From Ifrita kowaldi (taxonomy: Eukaryota > Chordata > Aves > Passeriformes > Cinclosomatidae), in assembly GCA_013398055.1 (NCBI GenBank), contig VZRS01007674.1, positions 944,470-1,008,469 on the forward strand: a DNA stretch of 64,000 nt, given 5' to 3'. The position numbers were made by a program, and so were the translations under genes. The notes below the pieces were generated by a model, which worked only from the letters and a program-made list of their open reading frames with translations, was not told the DNA's origin and ran no database searches. Shown here piece by piece: positions 1 to 11,957 of the stretch; positions within the stretch are counted from its first letter, which is position 1; every line of letters starts with the position of its first letter.

Positions 1-2942
1 GAAACACTTATTGGTACTTGCTAATAGTAAACATTATCAGCTTGGCTTCAAATATTTTACCGTCAAAGTAATTAATGAATATTGGTTTTCAGAGATTTAA
101 ACGGTTTCTTAAAAGGGCTTAACAATTTTACTGTAGCAAATAATAGAGGAAACAAGGAGTTTGTTACACTAGTACAAAGATACATAATCATTACTTAACA
201 AAAATTCTGCAACCTAATGTGAGGACTGTTGTGCTTATGCATTTAATAGTACCATGGGTCTTTAAAGAAGTTTTAAAAAAGCAATTTTTGCAAAAAACTT
301 TGCCTCAAGGACCTTCTAGTCTTAATCAACCAATTTAATTATATTCCTTTTATATCTAAAGATGGGGATTAGATATTCGAGTATGAGAATCAAAGCATAT
401 GAAATTAGATGCTTCCATCCACTTTGAGATGTGTGGCATTTTTATGGACTAAGCTTATGACCAGATAAGATCACTGGATTAAAAATTTAGAAATGCATAA
501 AATTTGATTGAATTATTTAATTTAATATTTTTCTCTCATTAGTTTTTGTCTGCTTTTATGCTTTGAGGCAAATTAGCAATAAGACATTATGAGATTCTGC
601 ATATTGTGACAAGTACATTTCTAAGAAACTTCTTGAGATCAAGCTTGTAATCTCCTGAAAAAAAAATTATGTACCATAAAAGTATCTAAAGTCGTACTTT
701 TACCTACAGAATCTTAGTGTTTGGTGCAAGTTACTTGCATTAAAAACATTTTTTAGTTTGAATTTTAAAAAATATTTTTGCCATTTTCCAAAGTTTCAGA
801 CAACTCCTTCTTTTCCTCCCTCTAGATGGGTTTGGTTTTGGAGCTGATTCTTTCATATTTGTGATACAGAAGTCTTCTGAAGTCAAGAAATAATTGGGGT
901 TGGTTTCACGTAACTGGGGAAATGGCTGAATACCTCTAGGAGAGCTTAGCTTCATTCCTACTCCTTCCTTCTAATTTTTCCATGCAAGGCGGAGGAAGTG
1001 GAGAAGGAGATGCCAAGCAGCTTGACAATCACCATGTGCTGCACCCTTGAAGTTACACGGTTTGTCCTTATATATCTGAAACAAAGTTTCTTGCTGAAGG
1101 TGATTTCCAGAGTACCTACTAATTAATTAATTTCTGTACTCCCTCAGGTGCTGACAAGGAAAGCGTTTTAATTTTTTTTTCTGTGGGTTGTACATAGCCT
1201 ATTAACATCTTTGTTTCTTTCTTCTCAGACTTTTGTTGTAGTATTTTCTAAAAAATTAAATAAATTCCAAATTTAATTTTAAAATAGCAATCCAAATCAC
1301 TTGCAGCAAATTCAATGGCAGTGACAAATGTAGCACACAGTCTTGAGCATAATTATCCAACTTTCTATACTTACCCTAATGGGTTTTTTTGCTACTGAGA
1401 TGTCATTGAAAAATATCCCTTTAAACATTGCATTTAATGTATTATATAATAAATTTATTACTGTTCTATAATTTTATTTCATTTATATCCTCTACTTCTA
1501 AACAACAGTAGAGTAAGAATCCTTTGGGGGGAAAGAAAAAGCTATCTATCAATTTGCCCAATATCTTTTACTACAGGTTTTCTTGATCAATTTGAGATTC
1601 ATGTGACATACAAGTTAATTCCTGGAAAACACTGAAAGAAGTTCATGGAAGTTTTGCACTTTAATTCACTGTATGCTATGGTACTTACATATCAGTCAGG
1701 CTTACTATACCTGCATGGAACAGTCTGCAATACACCCAACCCAACTACTACATTTAAAAACCCATTTGAAAGCAAGCGGAAAGCAGATGCTGTTCTCCCT
1801 TTACATGACACCAGTGCAATTCCACTGGAATTCAGAATATTCTGATGCAAAGGCACAGCCAAAATTCATGCAGAACTCTTGAGGGGCTGCCAAAGTCAGC
1901 TTCAGCTGGAAGGCACAGAGGCTCTGCCAGAGGCAGCTCTCTGGGACTGCACAGATGTGTCACCAGCAGATGGGATATGGGATAAGCTGCTCCAACAGCC
2001 CTGCATGGGCAGTGTGAAATTTCCTGGCTGGGCTTCCCTCTGACAGCTGAGGCAGGAGAGTTGCTCTCTAGAACACATACCAGCATTGGCCAGAGCGCAG
2101 CTCCTCTCTTTTCCAGTCCTGTGAAAATTCCAAAGAGGCGTAGGTACCCCAGCCACGAGGAGCCCATTGCTCTGACCTAACAGCAGCACAGGTTATACAC
2201 ACAAAATTCATCACTACTCCAAACATACTGGTCCTGAAATATAAGAAGACATCTGTAAAAAATGAGAAATGTGTCTAAATCTCCCACACACTCAAGACTA
2301 AATTGTGATATTCTATAACCCAATCTTTGGTGACTGTCACATCAAATTTTCTCTCCACAGCAAGTCTCCATCATGTTCTCCCTAATAGAGTGGGGGAAAC
2401 AGCATGCTCTGTTCCCAGACTCTGTCTTGGTAAAATCCCTAACAATTTTTGTCATTGCACACAGAAGTAATTTCAGGTGGCTGCTTTCCATTTGCTTGGG
2501 AGTGTCATAAGCACTTGTCCATGCCCCACCTGCCCTATCAATTCTAATATACCATATCAACAATCCTTAACTGTGGGCCTCTTTAAGGGACTTTGGCCAG
2601 GGTAAAACACACCAGTCAGCTTGCACAGCCAGCCAGTGCAGGTTACAGAAGAGCAAAGTACTGTGGTACATCCCACAGCAAGGAAGCCAATGTTTAGTAC
2701 TTGACCTCATTGTGATGTGGGGTTTTTTTACATATTGCCCTGCAACCCAAGCACAGTGTGCTGCAGAAATCAGAACCCAAAAGGGAATGCTATTACTGGG
2801 TTAGAGCTAATGCTGCAATTACAGCAAGCCAAGACCTGGAAAAAGAATTTTCATTCTTTTTGATCATAGCTAATGACTGAGCAGCTATGAGCTGCCTAAA
2901 AGCTAATAAGGTTCTTAAAGGGTGAAGTGGAATAAACAGCAG
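1..2942. other. AT-rich unique sequence, no gene seen
   Basis: This is non-coding-looking sequence of ordinary vertebrate intron or intergenic character, with short A and T runs. Open frames reach at most 111 codons (1832-2167, minus). They overlap one another in several frames and show no domain, signal peptide or splice framework that I recognise. A weak minus-strand splice pair (donor consensus at about 1681-1686, acceptor after about 1723) exists, but no protein match comes to mind. The slightly less AT-rich part at 1880-2170 accounts for most of the overlapping open frames there. Confidence 0.6.
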
Positions 2943-3342
2943 AACCGGGACTGTTTAGCCTGGAGAAGAGCATGCTCAGGGCACATCTTACCAATGTATA
3001 TATAAATACCTGAAGAGAGGGTTAAAGAGGATGAAGAGGGGCTGCAAGGAAGCTGAAGACAGGCTCTTTCCAGTGGTGCCCTGTTAAGGACAGGAGGCCA
3101 TGGGCACAAACAAGCACAGGAGGCTCCCTGTGAACCTTAGGAAGCACTTTCGTAGCGTGAGGGTGACCAAGCAGGGGCACAGGATGCCCAGAGGGGTTGC
3201 AGAGTCTCTCTTCTTGGGGATATTGAAAAGCCATCTGGACAGGAGCAACTGGCTCTGGGTGGCCTTGCTTTAGGAGAGGACTTTAGGTCAAGATGACCTC
3301 CAGAAGTCCCTTCCAACCACAACCTTTCTGTGATACTGTGAT
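2943..3342 (+). mobile_element. CR1 LINE 3' end, about 400 bp, 5'-truncated
   Basis: The segment follows the 3' untranslated tail of avian CR1 elements. It opens with the hallmark CTGTTTAGCCTGGAGAAGAG and passes through the 'taccTGAA..agGG' and 'AGGATGCCCAGAGGGGTTGCAGAGTCT' type blocks. It ends with 'GACCTCCAGAAGTCCCTTCC', then AACC and the short repeat-like terminus TGATACTGTGAT. CR1 elements have no poly-A tail and end in a short microsatellite, as seen here. The copy is plus-oriented, keeps only the tail and contains no reverse-transcriptase frame. It has several substitutions and small indels, so it is not young. The minus-strand open frames across it (2915-3364) are shadows of the repeat. 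Confidence 0.93.
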
Positions 3343-6163
3343 AAATGCTAATAAAAAATGCCAATATAAAGCTCTAATACAAACCATAGCTATTTTACTG
3401 ATTGGGATACTAACATTTTTTGTCAGTTCAACTTCTGTTTGTTTGTCCTAATTGGGATTTCTGTCTTGTTCAGATATTAGATTACTCATGCAATCTGGGC
3501 AGATACAACACTTTGTGTCTTCAGTACAGGAGAGATGTTGCCCTCTCTTCCCTAATACAGGAAATCGCGATGAATTGTTACCTCTAAGGACAGGAGCAGT
3601 TCATCCAAGCTGTCCCTTGGAATTACACGAGAACACTCCATCTTCTACTCTCTGGTTAGAACAACAGACAATCTGTGCTAACTCTGGACCTGGAAGCACT
3701 TCCCAGCTCTGAGAGTTCATTAATTCTCCTACCACTCTCCTGTGCCATATCTGAGCATCAAAAAGAGGTAAACCAGAATCAACTGCAATGGGCATCCTAC
3801 TGATCCTCATGTGGTCAGAAAAAAAATAAAAATTACAACATTAATAAGCACACTTAGACCTAAAGAGAAGCCTTCACAAGTAGCTGGCAACTATTTCCTG
3901 TGAGTACAGACACAATGTCCAAAGTCGTATTTTTATGCAAGGTATAACCAATCAATTACCATTTATTCCTCACATTATCCAGGAAGGTCACCTGTCAGCT
4001 CCTATCAGAGATGAAAATATTATGCATATTTGAACCTCATCAAAATTCTAATTTTGAAACTTAGCAAGACTCTGATGAAAATGAGGTTCTATTCCACCCA
4101 TCACAAACGATTCACAAACTATCATGAGATCATGTTACATGGGCTCTCACATCCAGCTATTTCCGAGTCCTTGAATGTGCTTCTGCCATGCAGTTCATGC
4201 TGTGATGACATTTTTAACAGCATGCCTGTGCATTCTTCAAGATGACTGGCATTGCAAGTGCCTGGTTTCTTTCTGCTCATCCAAGAAGATAGATCATTTC
4301 AAGAGGCATGATTTTCACAACAGTAAGTGGACTTAATTTTAAATTCAAATGGATTGCTAAAAAGAATTACTTTCAAGGAGCTGGAGATTCAGTCCCTTTC
4401 CTAAAAATAGAACTTCCCTCCCATCTAAAATAGAGTTCCCTTATTTCCTCTTCCACGAGCATGATACTATATGGGTCACCCCATGGCACTTTACATCACA
4501 TTGCACAGTGAGCACATCATGACACAAATGCTGCCAAGGGCCACATGCCTCCTTCAGAAGTTCAGAGTTAACTCTTGGCAAGTGAGACTTCCCTGTTATG
4601 CTTTTGAGGAGTTTGTCCTAAAGACAAACCAGTAGAAGGGATACAGAGAGATCCTATGTTCTTTTCTTGGTTATGCACAGCATCTCAACTATTCATGATG
4701 AAAGATTTGGGGAAGGTGTTTTACCACTATGTCTCAAAAACTTCTCTAAACCTCTACCAGAATGTTCCTCAGTGGCTGTAGGAGCACCTACAATCCAGAA
4801 GGGAGCAGAGATTGCTGCCTGCAGCTACAGAAGTTATTTTAAGTAACACTTGGCATTTCTTATGGTGACTGCTGAAAGCATTTCTTGAGTGGAAGACAAA
4901 GCCCTTTCCAGCTGGCATCACCACCTCTGAAAGCTCTGAACAGAAGAAAGCAGTTCAAGACTCTGATTTCTGGATAATGTGAAAAATTAGGAGATGCTCT
5001 TCAGAGGAGCTGCCTCTTCATAAGGACTATGTGAGCAACTGCTCTAAGGTAAAAGCACAAAGAGAACATTCACCCTTAGTAACATACTTAGAATGGCAGC
5101 TGCATATTCAAACTTATTCAGATACTGCTTCTAAAATAGAAAATACAAATCTAATTATAATTCAAATACAAGGAAAATGCACTTGAATGATAATCTCTGG
5201 ATTTTAAAAAAAAACTTTCAGAGAAACATGAGGTCACAAAGAATAAACACCTGGCTTAATTTTTTTTCCCTACAGGAACTGAAAAACTAGAGAGCTTGAA
5301 TTTAATACATTGCAATTGCTTGCTTTTAGGAAAATATGAGCAAACATGTTCCAGACTTTTAGCTACCCCTGTCAAAAGGAACCTAAGACACAAAGTTAAA
5401 TGGCCTTATGTCTGCTATGGTCTGGAAATGACGGATGAAAAAAACAAAACCGAGAAATGTGTCACTTACTTGCAATAATTCTGAAGGAAGGACATTTTAT
5501 AATGGAGATTCCAATTTATTTTTTTTTATCATTTAAAAATATACTCTGTTTTCTTGATTCAATTAGCTACTTTAAGGTAGCTTGCTAGAATAGGAGGAGT
5601 GCAATAAAATACAGCTCTAATAAAGCAAATAAACCCAGAGCAAAAGTTAAACCCAGAAGAAAACCTGCCATCACTACAAGTATCTAACTAGAAATACAGA
5701 TTGCAACCCAGATGGGAAAGTCAGTCAATGAATCCTTGGTCTGATCTTCAGCTGGTGAATAGGAAACAACATTGAAATCAAAAAAGATGTATTGATTTAT
5801 GGCTGCTGAGAGTCAGCTGTGGATCTGATGTGATAGACAAGTCTGATGGTGTAAAATGGAGTCAGAGTTCAGTGATAACAAATCCACAAAGACGGGAGCT
5901 GTTTTAAGCAACAGACCCCAGATTGATTGTACCTAGTCCATGACAAAGGATCTAGGGATTGAATCATTTAAAACTGGACCGGGGCACTATCTGCTGACGC
6001 ACGGTAGCCACTTATTCCTACCCTTTTTTTAACTACTTTTTTTTTTTTGTTGTTTATAAAAGTATTCTTTTAAGGAGACGTATTCTTAATAGAATATAAT
6101 GAGTATGGATACATTACTGTGGGTTCTACAGGAGCCCAATTCCCAGGTAATAGCCCAGAGTGA
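3343..6163. other. Unique sequence, no gene seen
   Basis: The longest open frames (86 codons at 3452-3712 plus, 71 codons at 4030-4245 plus) have no recognisable family and no convincing splice context. Short homopolymers occur at 5202-5214 (A) and 6038-6048 (T). Nothing else is supported. Confidence 0.55.
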
Positions 6164-6270
6164 GTCACAGAATCATAGAATATGCCGAACTGGAAGGGCT
6201 CCATTGGGATCATCAAATCCGACTCCTGGGCCTTCACAGCACCATCCCCAAGAGTCACACCGGGTGAGTC
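6164..6270 (-). mobile_element. CR1 LINE 3' terminus, short inverted copy
   Basis: Read on plus, the segment starts with TCACAGAATCATAGAATATG, then 'CCGAACTGGAAGGG..CCATTGGGATCATCAAATCC'. It continues through GACTCCTGGGCC and CCCCAAGAGTCACACC. This is the reverse complement of a CR1 3' end (tail TTCTATGATTCTGTGA), so the element is minus-oriented with its 3' end at the low coordinate. Only about 100 bp is recognisable. Open frames on both strands here (6070-6416) are repeat-derived shadows. Confidence 0.88.
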
Positions 6271-7290
6271 CCTTCAATCCACTCGTCTTTGACAAGTGTG
6301 TTATGGATACAAGGAGACACATGTTCCTATTCCTCACTGTAATCTCTGGGAGTTTTGCCTTGATCAAGGGTTACGAGCTGGGGACAGTTTGGGGAAGACT
6401 CTTATACATGCATTAAATGACCATTCAAACTCCAAATACAAGCAGCCCAAAGCAGGTGACTGTGGGGGAGTGTTCCTGCACATCTTTCTCTGACAGGTGA
6501 TTATTTCCAGCAACTCTCCTCTGTTTTTCACATCCAGACCAGAAACCATCCTTTGGCACAGTATTTAAGGGTTCCATTGAATTAATAGAAAAAGGTCACA
6601 TGAGGAAAATGTGACCTGGCACAAGGACAATTTCTAGTTCCCCTGCTGCCAACTGAAGTAATGTAAAGTTCAAACAAAACAGTCACTGCACCATGGTGGC
6701 TGCTGCTGCAGGAACAACTCAAATGTTGATGCAGCAGATACTGAATCATTGCTATTAGTCCAAAATATTTAGGAGAACAGGCACTACAGTCAAATTACTT
6801 TCATATGCTGGGTTTTAAATTGTGCTGGTTCAGCAAAAGTATCCAGACAGTAAACACACCCTCTGAAACAAACTACCTAGACCATCCCAGGCTACAGTTG
6901 TGCCTGCTAATGGAGAATAATCTTAAAGAGTGCACTGAAGATCTCTAGGTAAGTCTGCACTCATCTGAAATGTCCTGATAGGCTTGCTGGCAGGGAAGGT
7001 GCTATAAGCACAATTCCACGGAGCTACAGAACAGCTGATGGCAAAGCCTCTAAACAGAAAAATGAGCAATACATATATTTAAAGATGTTTGGTTGTCTAT
7101 TTCTATTTTCTGTCATCTCACTTGGTGCCTTAGTATTTAACTTTTATATTTTTTAAATCCTGTACTGCCTAGTGTGTAACTCTGAAGTTTCGAGTGGCCT
7201 GTTAACTACTGCTCTCTCATGCTGGTTAGACATAACAAACCTCTCTGGGTTTGCTCTTCAAGGACACCTTGATTGTCCCAGGCCCCAAAA
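6271..7290. other. Unique sequence, no gene seen
   Basis: There is no long open frame. A good splice donor (CTCTAG then GTAAGT at about 6949-6955) follows a candidate acceptor near 6890. The enclosed segment has stops in two frames, and its third frame ends in TAG exactly at the junction, so it is not called as an exon. The last 100 bp abut the LTR. Confidence 0.5.
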
Positions 7291-7374
7291 TGTGTAAACT
7301 AAAGCCTTGGGGGGGGGAAAACTTGGGGTAATTACGTAATTAACTGAAGCTGTAATTTGAGAATTAACCTTGAT

Positions 7375-7400
7375 ATGCAAATAGACCAAACTTATAAAAG
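7375..7400 (+). promoter_or_regulatory. LTR promoter: octamer plus TATA box
   Basis: ATGCAAAT (7375-7382) is a perfect octamer motif of the kind bound by POU-domain factors. Eight bases later CTTATAAAAG (7391-7400) is a near-ideal TATA box. Both lie in the expected U3 part of the LTR and point rightward. Whether the promoter is still active cannot be told from sequence. Confidence 0.55.
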
Positions 7401-7487
7401 TGTGAAGAACCCGTGACCCAGGGTCCATCTTGAAAGGAGCCCCTTGGAGGCTTTTGACGCCCCGGGTGTACCTTCAAAGGCCCTTCA

Positions 7488-7493
7488 AATAAA
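7488..7493 (+). terminator. LTR polyadenylation signal
   Basis: AATAAA lies about 90 bases downstream of the TATA box and is followed by a T-rich and TGTG-containing stretch (7500-7535). This is the arrangement expected for the R/U5 region of a short LTR. Confidence 0.6.
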
Positions 7494-10400
7494 TATTCAC
7501 TTTTATTCTCTTAATCTTGTGTAGCCTCTGTTTTCTGGTAGCCACTTCAAGGCATCACACTGTTACGCAAGGTCACTACCCTCAGAAATAACACATACAG
7601 GCTAAAAAATTATAGGTCCCGACACATTAATGTCCCGACACAAACAGGGATACAATTAACATAATCTGATCCAATTCCTCCTGAAAGCACAATATGCAAT
7701 AGATCTCTATAAAAAAAAATAGGAGTTAGAATTATCTTTAAAGGATGCTCTTCAATAAAACCACAACCAAACATTAGTCTACTTCTCATTTGGTCTCAAT
7801 TTCCCTGTTCAGGGTCACTTTATAAACCTTGCCTGTTAAACTAAGCAATTCTCCTAAGGCAGGCTGCTTCATTTTCATAAGAGCAATAAGATTTTTGTTC
7901 CTGGGAGCTGCTTTCAGGAGTTAGTTACAGGGTGAGGAAATGGGAACGTGCAGGTGTGTGGCCTTCAGACTCTGACACAAAAAGGTATTCACTTATGATC
8001 AAAAAGAAACTGTTGAAGGTTTGAGATCCCTGGACTTGCAAAGAAAATAATATAAGACAAAAAAAAACACCACCCAAAAATGCAGATAATCCACTTGTTC
8101 AGTCAGACATTCCATCTTCTTCCATGAGATGTCAACAAATAATGAACTTCTGGTAAGATGGAAATTCAGGGAGCTCATCCTACTCACTAACTTCACATTG
8201 GTGTTCCACTAGCATGTAGACAGATGAGTGGGTCAGGGAATAGGACCACTTGCTACTTTTTCCACAGGCTGAAATGACAGAAAAAGAGCAGCATTTTGAG
8301 TGAATTATACTGTACCTCTCAGGACACCTCTTTCAAAGCCATTTCAGTTGTTCTGGTAGGAACTTGGCGCACTGGTGTTCAGACTTCACTGGCATCAGAC
8401 CAGCAGCTCTCCTCTTTGTTTGTGTCTTGAAATGTGAACAGTTAATTCTTCAGCACTGAGGCTGTAACAAGCACTCAAGCACAGCCCCTTGCAGACTGTG
8501 AGCTCTGTGGTGGTAACTCTACCCAGCTTCAGACTGCAATTCATGCTGGCTCCTCATCCCATGTGATATGATTGCCCAAGCTGCTTCACCCACCCATTAG
8601 AACCCATTTTTTAAAGAAACTCCTGGAGGGAGTGGGGACCAAAGCATGTTTGTAGTAAACTTTACAACTTTCAGGTATTACAAAACTACTGTTGAAGAAG
8701 AAAGGACTTAAGCCAAATCAAAGTGCTTTCAAAACCATGTTGTTGAAAATAAAAGAATATGCTTCTCTGGTTGCAAATGCTCCATTTAACAATCCTATCC
8801 AAAATTACAATTTTGATGAAAAGGCAGAATGACAAACCTCTTGAACCATGCTTAAATGATAAAGCCAAATCCTCTGTGAAATACTGAAATCCTGTATGGA
8901 CAGTAAAGCACTAATGGGAAGCAGTTCTTTTCCATGCTAAAAGCTTTGATAGCTGGCTGTGCAAGGGGCATTAAAACACCTAAACTAAACTTTTCAGAAA
9001 TTACACAAAGAAAAGGAGAACCACTGAAGCAGAGCTTTCAGAGACAGCACCACCAAATTCTCTGTGTTTCAGGTGAGCAAACCAATTCAAGTAGTGTTGA
9101 ACCACATGCTTAATTCTTAGCTTGGTGGTATATTCTATGCTGCATACCAGAGAGCAACAGCTCCATCTGAACTTTGATAAGATTGGAATGGGAACCATGC
9201 CTTAGTGACGGAGGAGACTACAAGTCTTTTGGTATGTTGGAGGGGGAGGAGAGGAGAGGAAGGTTGAAGACTTATAATTTCACATTCCTTACAAATCACT
9301 TTACTGCTGCTCTCTTCAACACATTTCCACTTAAGGGAAAATAAGCAGCTCCTGTCCCTTTTCAAGAGCCTGACAAAGTACACATTTGTGTGTGCTTTTG
9401 TAATCAATTTAAAAATTCAGATCAGACACAACATCTGGTTTGCAGCAAGACTTTCTTTTCCAAAAGAAAAACTGAATTAGTCTATTATGAATCATTCAAC
9501 AATATTGATATTACAATCTGAGCAGAAATAAATGTCATAAAACTCCCAGACAGTAAACATAACACTAATAACAGTGGGGGATCTAACTTCAACAAATTTT
9601 TAACATTATTTTCATGAATGCTTGGCATTCTCAATTTTTTGCCTTTTCACTTGAACATACACTGAGGCACTCCTTTCTTTCTAGCTCAGTAGATTTCCCA
9701 TTTGGCATGTCACTCCTGGAGTGCAACAAATGGCTAGAAAGGGAAAACTTCCTCTGCCTAAAGAGGTTGCCCAACACTGCACAGTCTTAGCATAATTCAA
9801 AGAAAAAATGTTCTGGATGGAGAAGGTAATCCCACCAGAAGATCCCCCTAAAACCAGAGTTTTCTAATGTGTTCCCTAGATAGTAGGGCTCACAACTTTT
9901 ACACACACAAGGTGATGAGCAGTTTTCAACCCCAGTGTGTAGGGGGGTGACTCACCGTAATGCAGCTTTTATCACATATTATCTGGACAATGTATTCTGA
10001 GAATTCATTTGATGTGTGGCTTTGGTAAAAAGTTTGCAGCTTGTGCTGCACTAGAGACCGTATGTCTGGGTAGCAAGCCAGCAAATGATAGGTCCAGTTC
10101 AAAAGCTTCATCCAGATACAGCTATTAAGCTTTAAAAATTGCAGTTATTGATCTGAATTATGTCCGTTCAGAGCCAGATCTCATAGAAAGACTATAGGAG
10201 CAAGGAGCTTTTAAGTTTGCCAGAGCACATGGGCCTGTTAGGGCCAGTGATGTCCATTCCCAGAGCCTTGTTTGAACAGAGAAAGAGAAATGCCGCAAAT
10301 GAGGTTTTTTTCTTGTCTTAGTCTTACAAAAAACCTTATTCTCTGGTATAGTTCTACCAGCTTTGGCTTTCATTTCTGGGCTTAAAACAATAATGGTTTG

Positions 10401-11930
10401 TACGCCTCAGCACCCTTTTGTTTCACAAAATAATGGCAGCAAAAAAATCAGTAGATGCTCAAGGTGAAAGTTTTAAAAAATCTTGGTAATATCCCCTTTC
10501 TTTGCCTCCCACTTCCCAAAAGAATCTCTCACTTGATGCACAAATCATAAGCTTTTTAAAGAAAAATCGAATGGTAAGTTTTGATCTCCTCTGATTTTAA
10601 AACTACTCCAAAGCCAGAAGCACTCATGGGAGCCAGAGGTCTTTCCCTGATCACAAGAACTCCTGTAGCAAGGGGCAGAAATGTGACTGGTGATGGAGTA
10701 ATGACTGATGAATGAGTAATGCTCCCCAGCAGCAGCTCTTAATCTTGTTATATGGGGAAATGTGAGGTCATTAGAAAAAGGGCAGAAGTTGCTGTCAGAG
10801 GGACTTCCCAGTACGGGTGCAAACAAAATGTGTTGCAAAGAGCAGCATGAACTTCCCTAGTAATGGCAATGAGAGCTGGGCTGCTCCCAAAACACGCCAT
10901 GGGCACAGCCTGCATGAAGAAATGCTAGCAGGAAAAATTAAAGCACACTGAACTTTTCATAAAGGCACTCACTCTGATCCAGGCATGCAGGAAAGACTCA
11001 TCTCTGACTGCGGTCCAAATCTGGTAGATCTAGAGAACATCTGCCAAAATCCACTGAGCTGAAAGCCAGGGGTTTGGTGGAGCAGACAGTATCAGCTTTC
11101 AGCAATGTGCAGGACTCTGCATTTATAGTTGCATGACATATAAAAATATGTGTTTGGATTTAGAAAAAACCAGTTGTTGTTTGGGTTTTTTTTTATTTTT
11201 AACCTGCTTGTCAATAAATAAATTTATTTTTGTGCATTTCATTTCTTGCATTTATTTTAAGTGCAAGCAAGTGATTAAGTGAAGCATAAACTAAAAGCAG
11301 GAATGGGCTCCCAAGAATGTCACTTGAGGCTTGTTTTACTGAAAGTTAGCAGAATGTAATCTCTGATGAGCTTTTTTACCTTTTGACATTGAAAACATGC
11401 CAGCACTTCCACTGCTAAGTGCCATAATGATCTGACCTTAATTTTTTTTTTAATTATTTTTATCATGCACACTAGGTGGTGCTCAAGTTCAAAAATGAAC
11501 GGCAACTTCGATAGACTTTTCATGAGATTAGCAAAATACATTAACATACTTATATCCAGAAATCAGGGAAAACTGACTACTCACCTGAGCCTCTTCCTGA
11601 CTGCTGATCATTTTATGAAAACTGTCTTTTTGCTGGCTTTGTTCCAAATCACTCCTGATTTTTAGTTGCATATTTATGAAAATTTTGCCATCATTTATAG
11701 CATCCTGCATTACTAAGAGCAGAATGAATTACCTGAATATACGTACACAGCTCCAAACAGCATGGAAATTCATTTCACCAGCCATCAGAAATTCAGTATC
11801 TGTGTTCATGACAATACTGAGTTTGTGGAAACATTTGAAAACAGAATTATTTCCTTCTCAGTGATCATATTGGATTAACCTATTAGTTTATGGAAAAGTT
11901 ATCATATTTCTTGACATTTCAAGCAAACTG

Positions 11931-11957
11931 TACCAAGTATACCAAGTGTACCAAGTC
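11931..11957. repeat. Three tandem copies of a 9-bp unit
   Basis: TACCAAGTA, TACCAAGTG and TACCAAGTC follow each other without spacing and differ only in the ninth base. This is a small replication-slippage duplication. Confidence 0.85.

Larger units (their letters stand above)
7291..7640 (+). mobile_element. Solo LTR of an endogenous retrovirus, about 350 bp
   Basis: The segment begins TGTGTAAACT and ends CCCGACA, giving the TG..CA termini of retroviral LTRs. It is flanked by CAAAA before and CAAAC after, a possible imperfect 5-bp target duplication. In order it carries an octamer ATGCAAAT (7375-7382), a TATA box CTTATAAAAG (7391-7400) and AATAAA (7488-7493) followed by a T-rich stretch. 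This is the U3-R-U5 order expected on plus. No primer-binding site, gag, pol or env follows, so it is a solo LTR left by recombination. The terminal motif GTCCCGACA occurs twice (7616-7624 and 7632-7640), so the exact 3' edge is uncertain. The family resembles LTRs common in songbirds, from memory only. Confidence 0.78.

Noticed and set aside
2915..3364. Three overlapping minus-strand frames
   Set aside because: They lie across the CR1 tail and are repeat-derived shadows.
6070..6549. Several overlapping frames on both strands
   Set aside because: They cover the inverted CR1 terminus and its flank. No known protein.
6890..6955. Splice-bounded segment with a strong GTAAGT donor
   Set aside because: Two frames have stops, and the third ends in TAG exactly at the donor.
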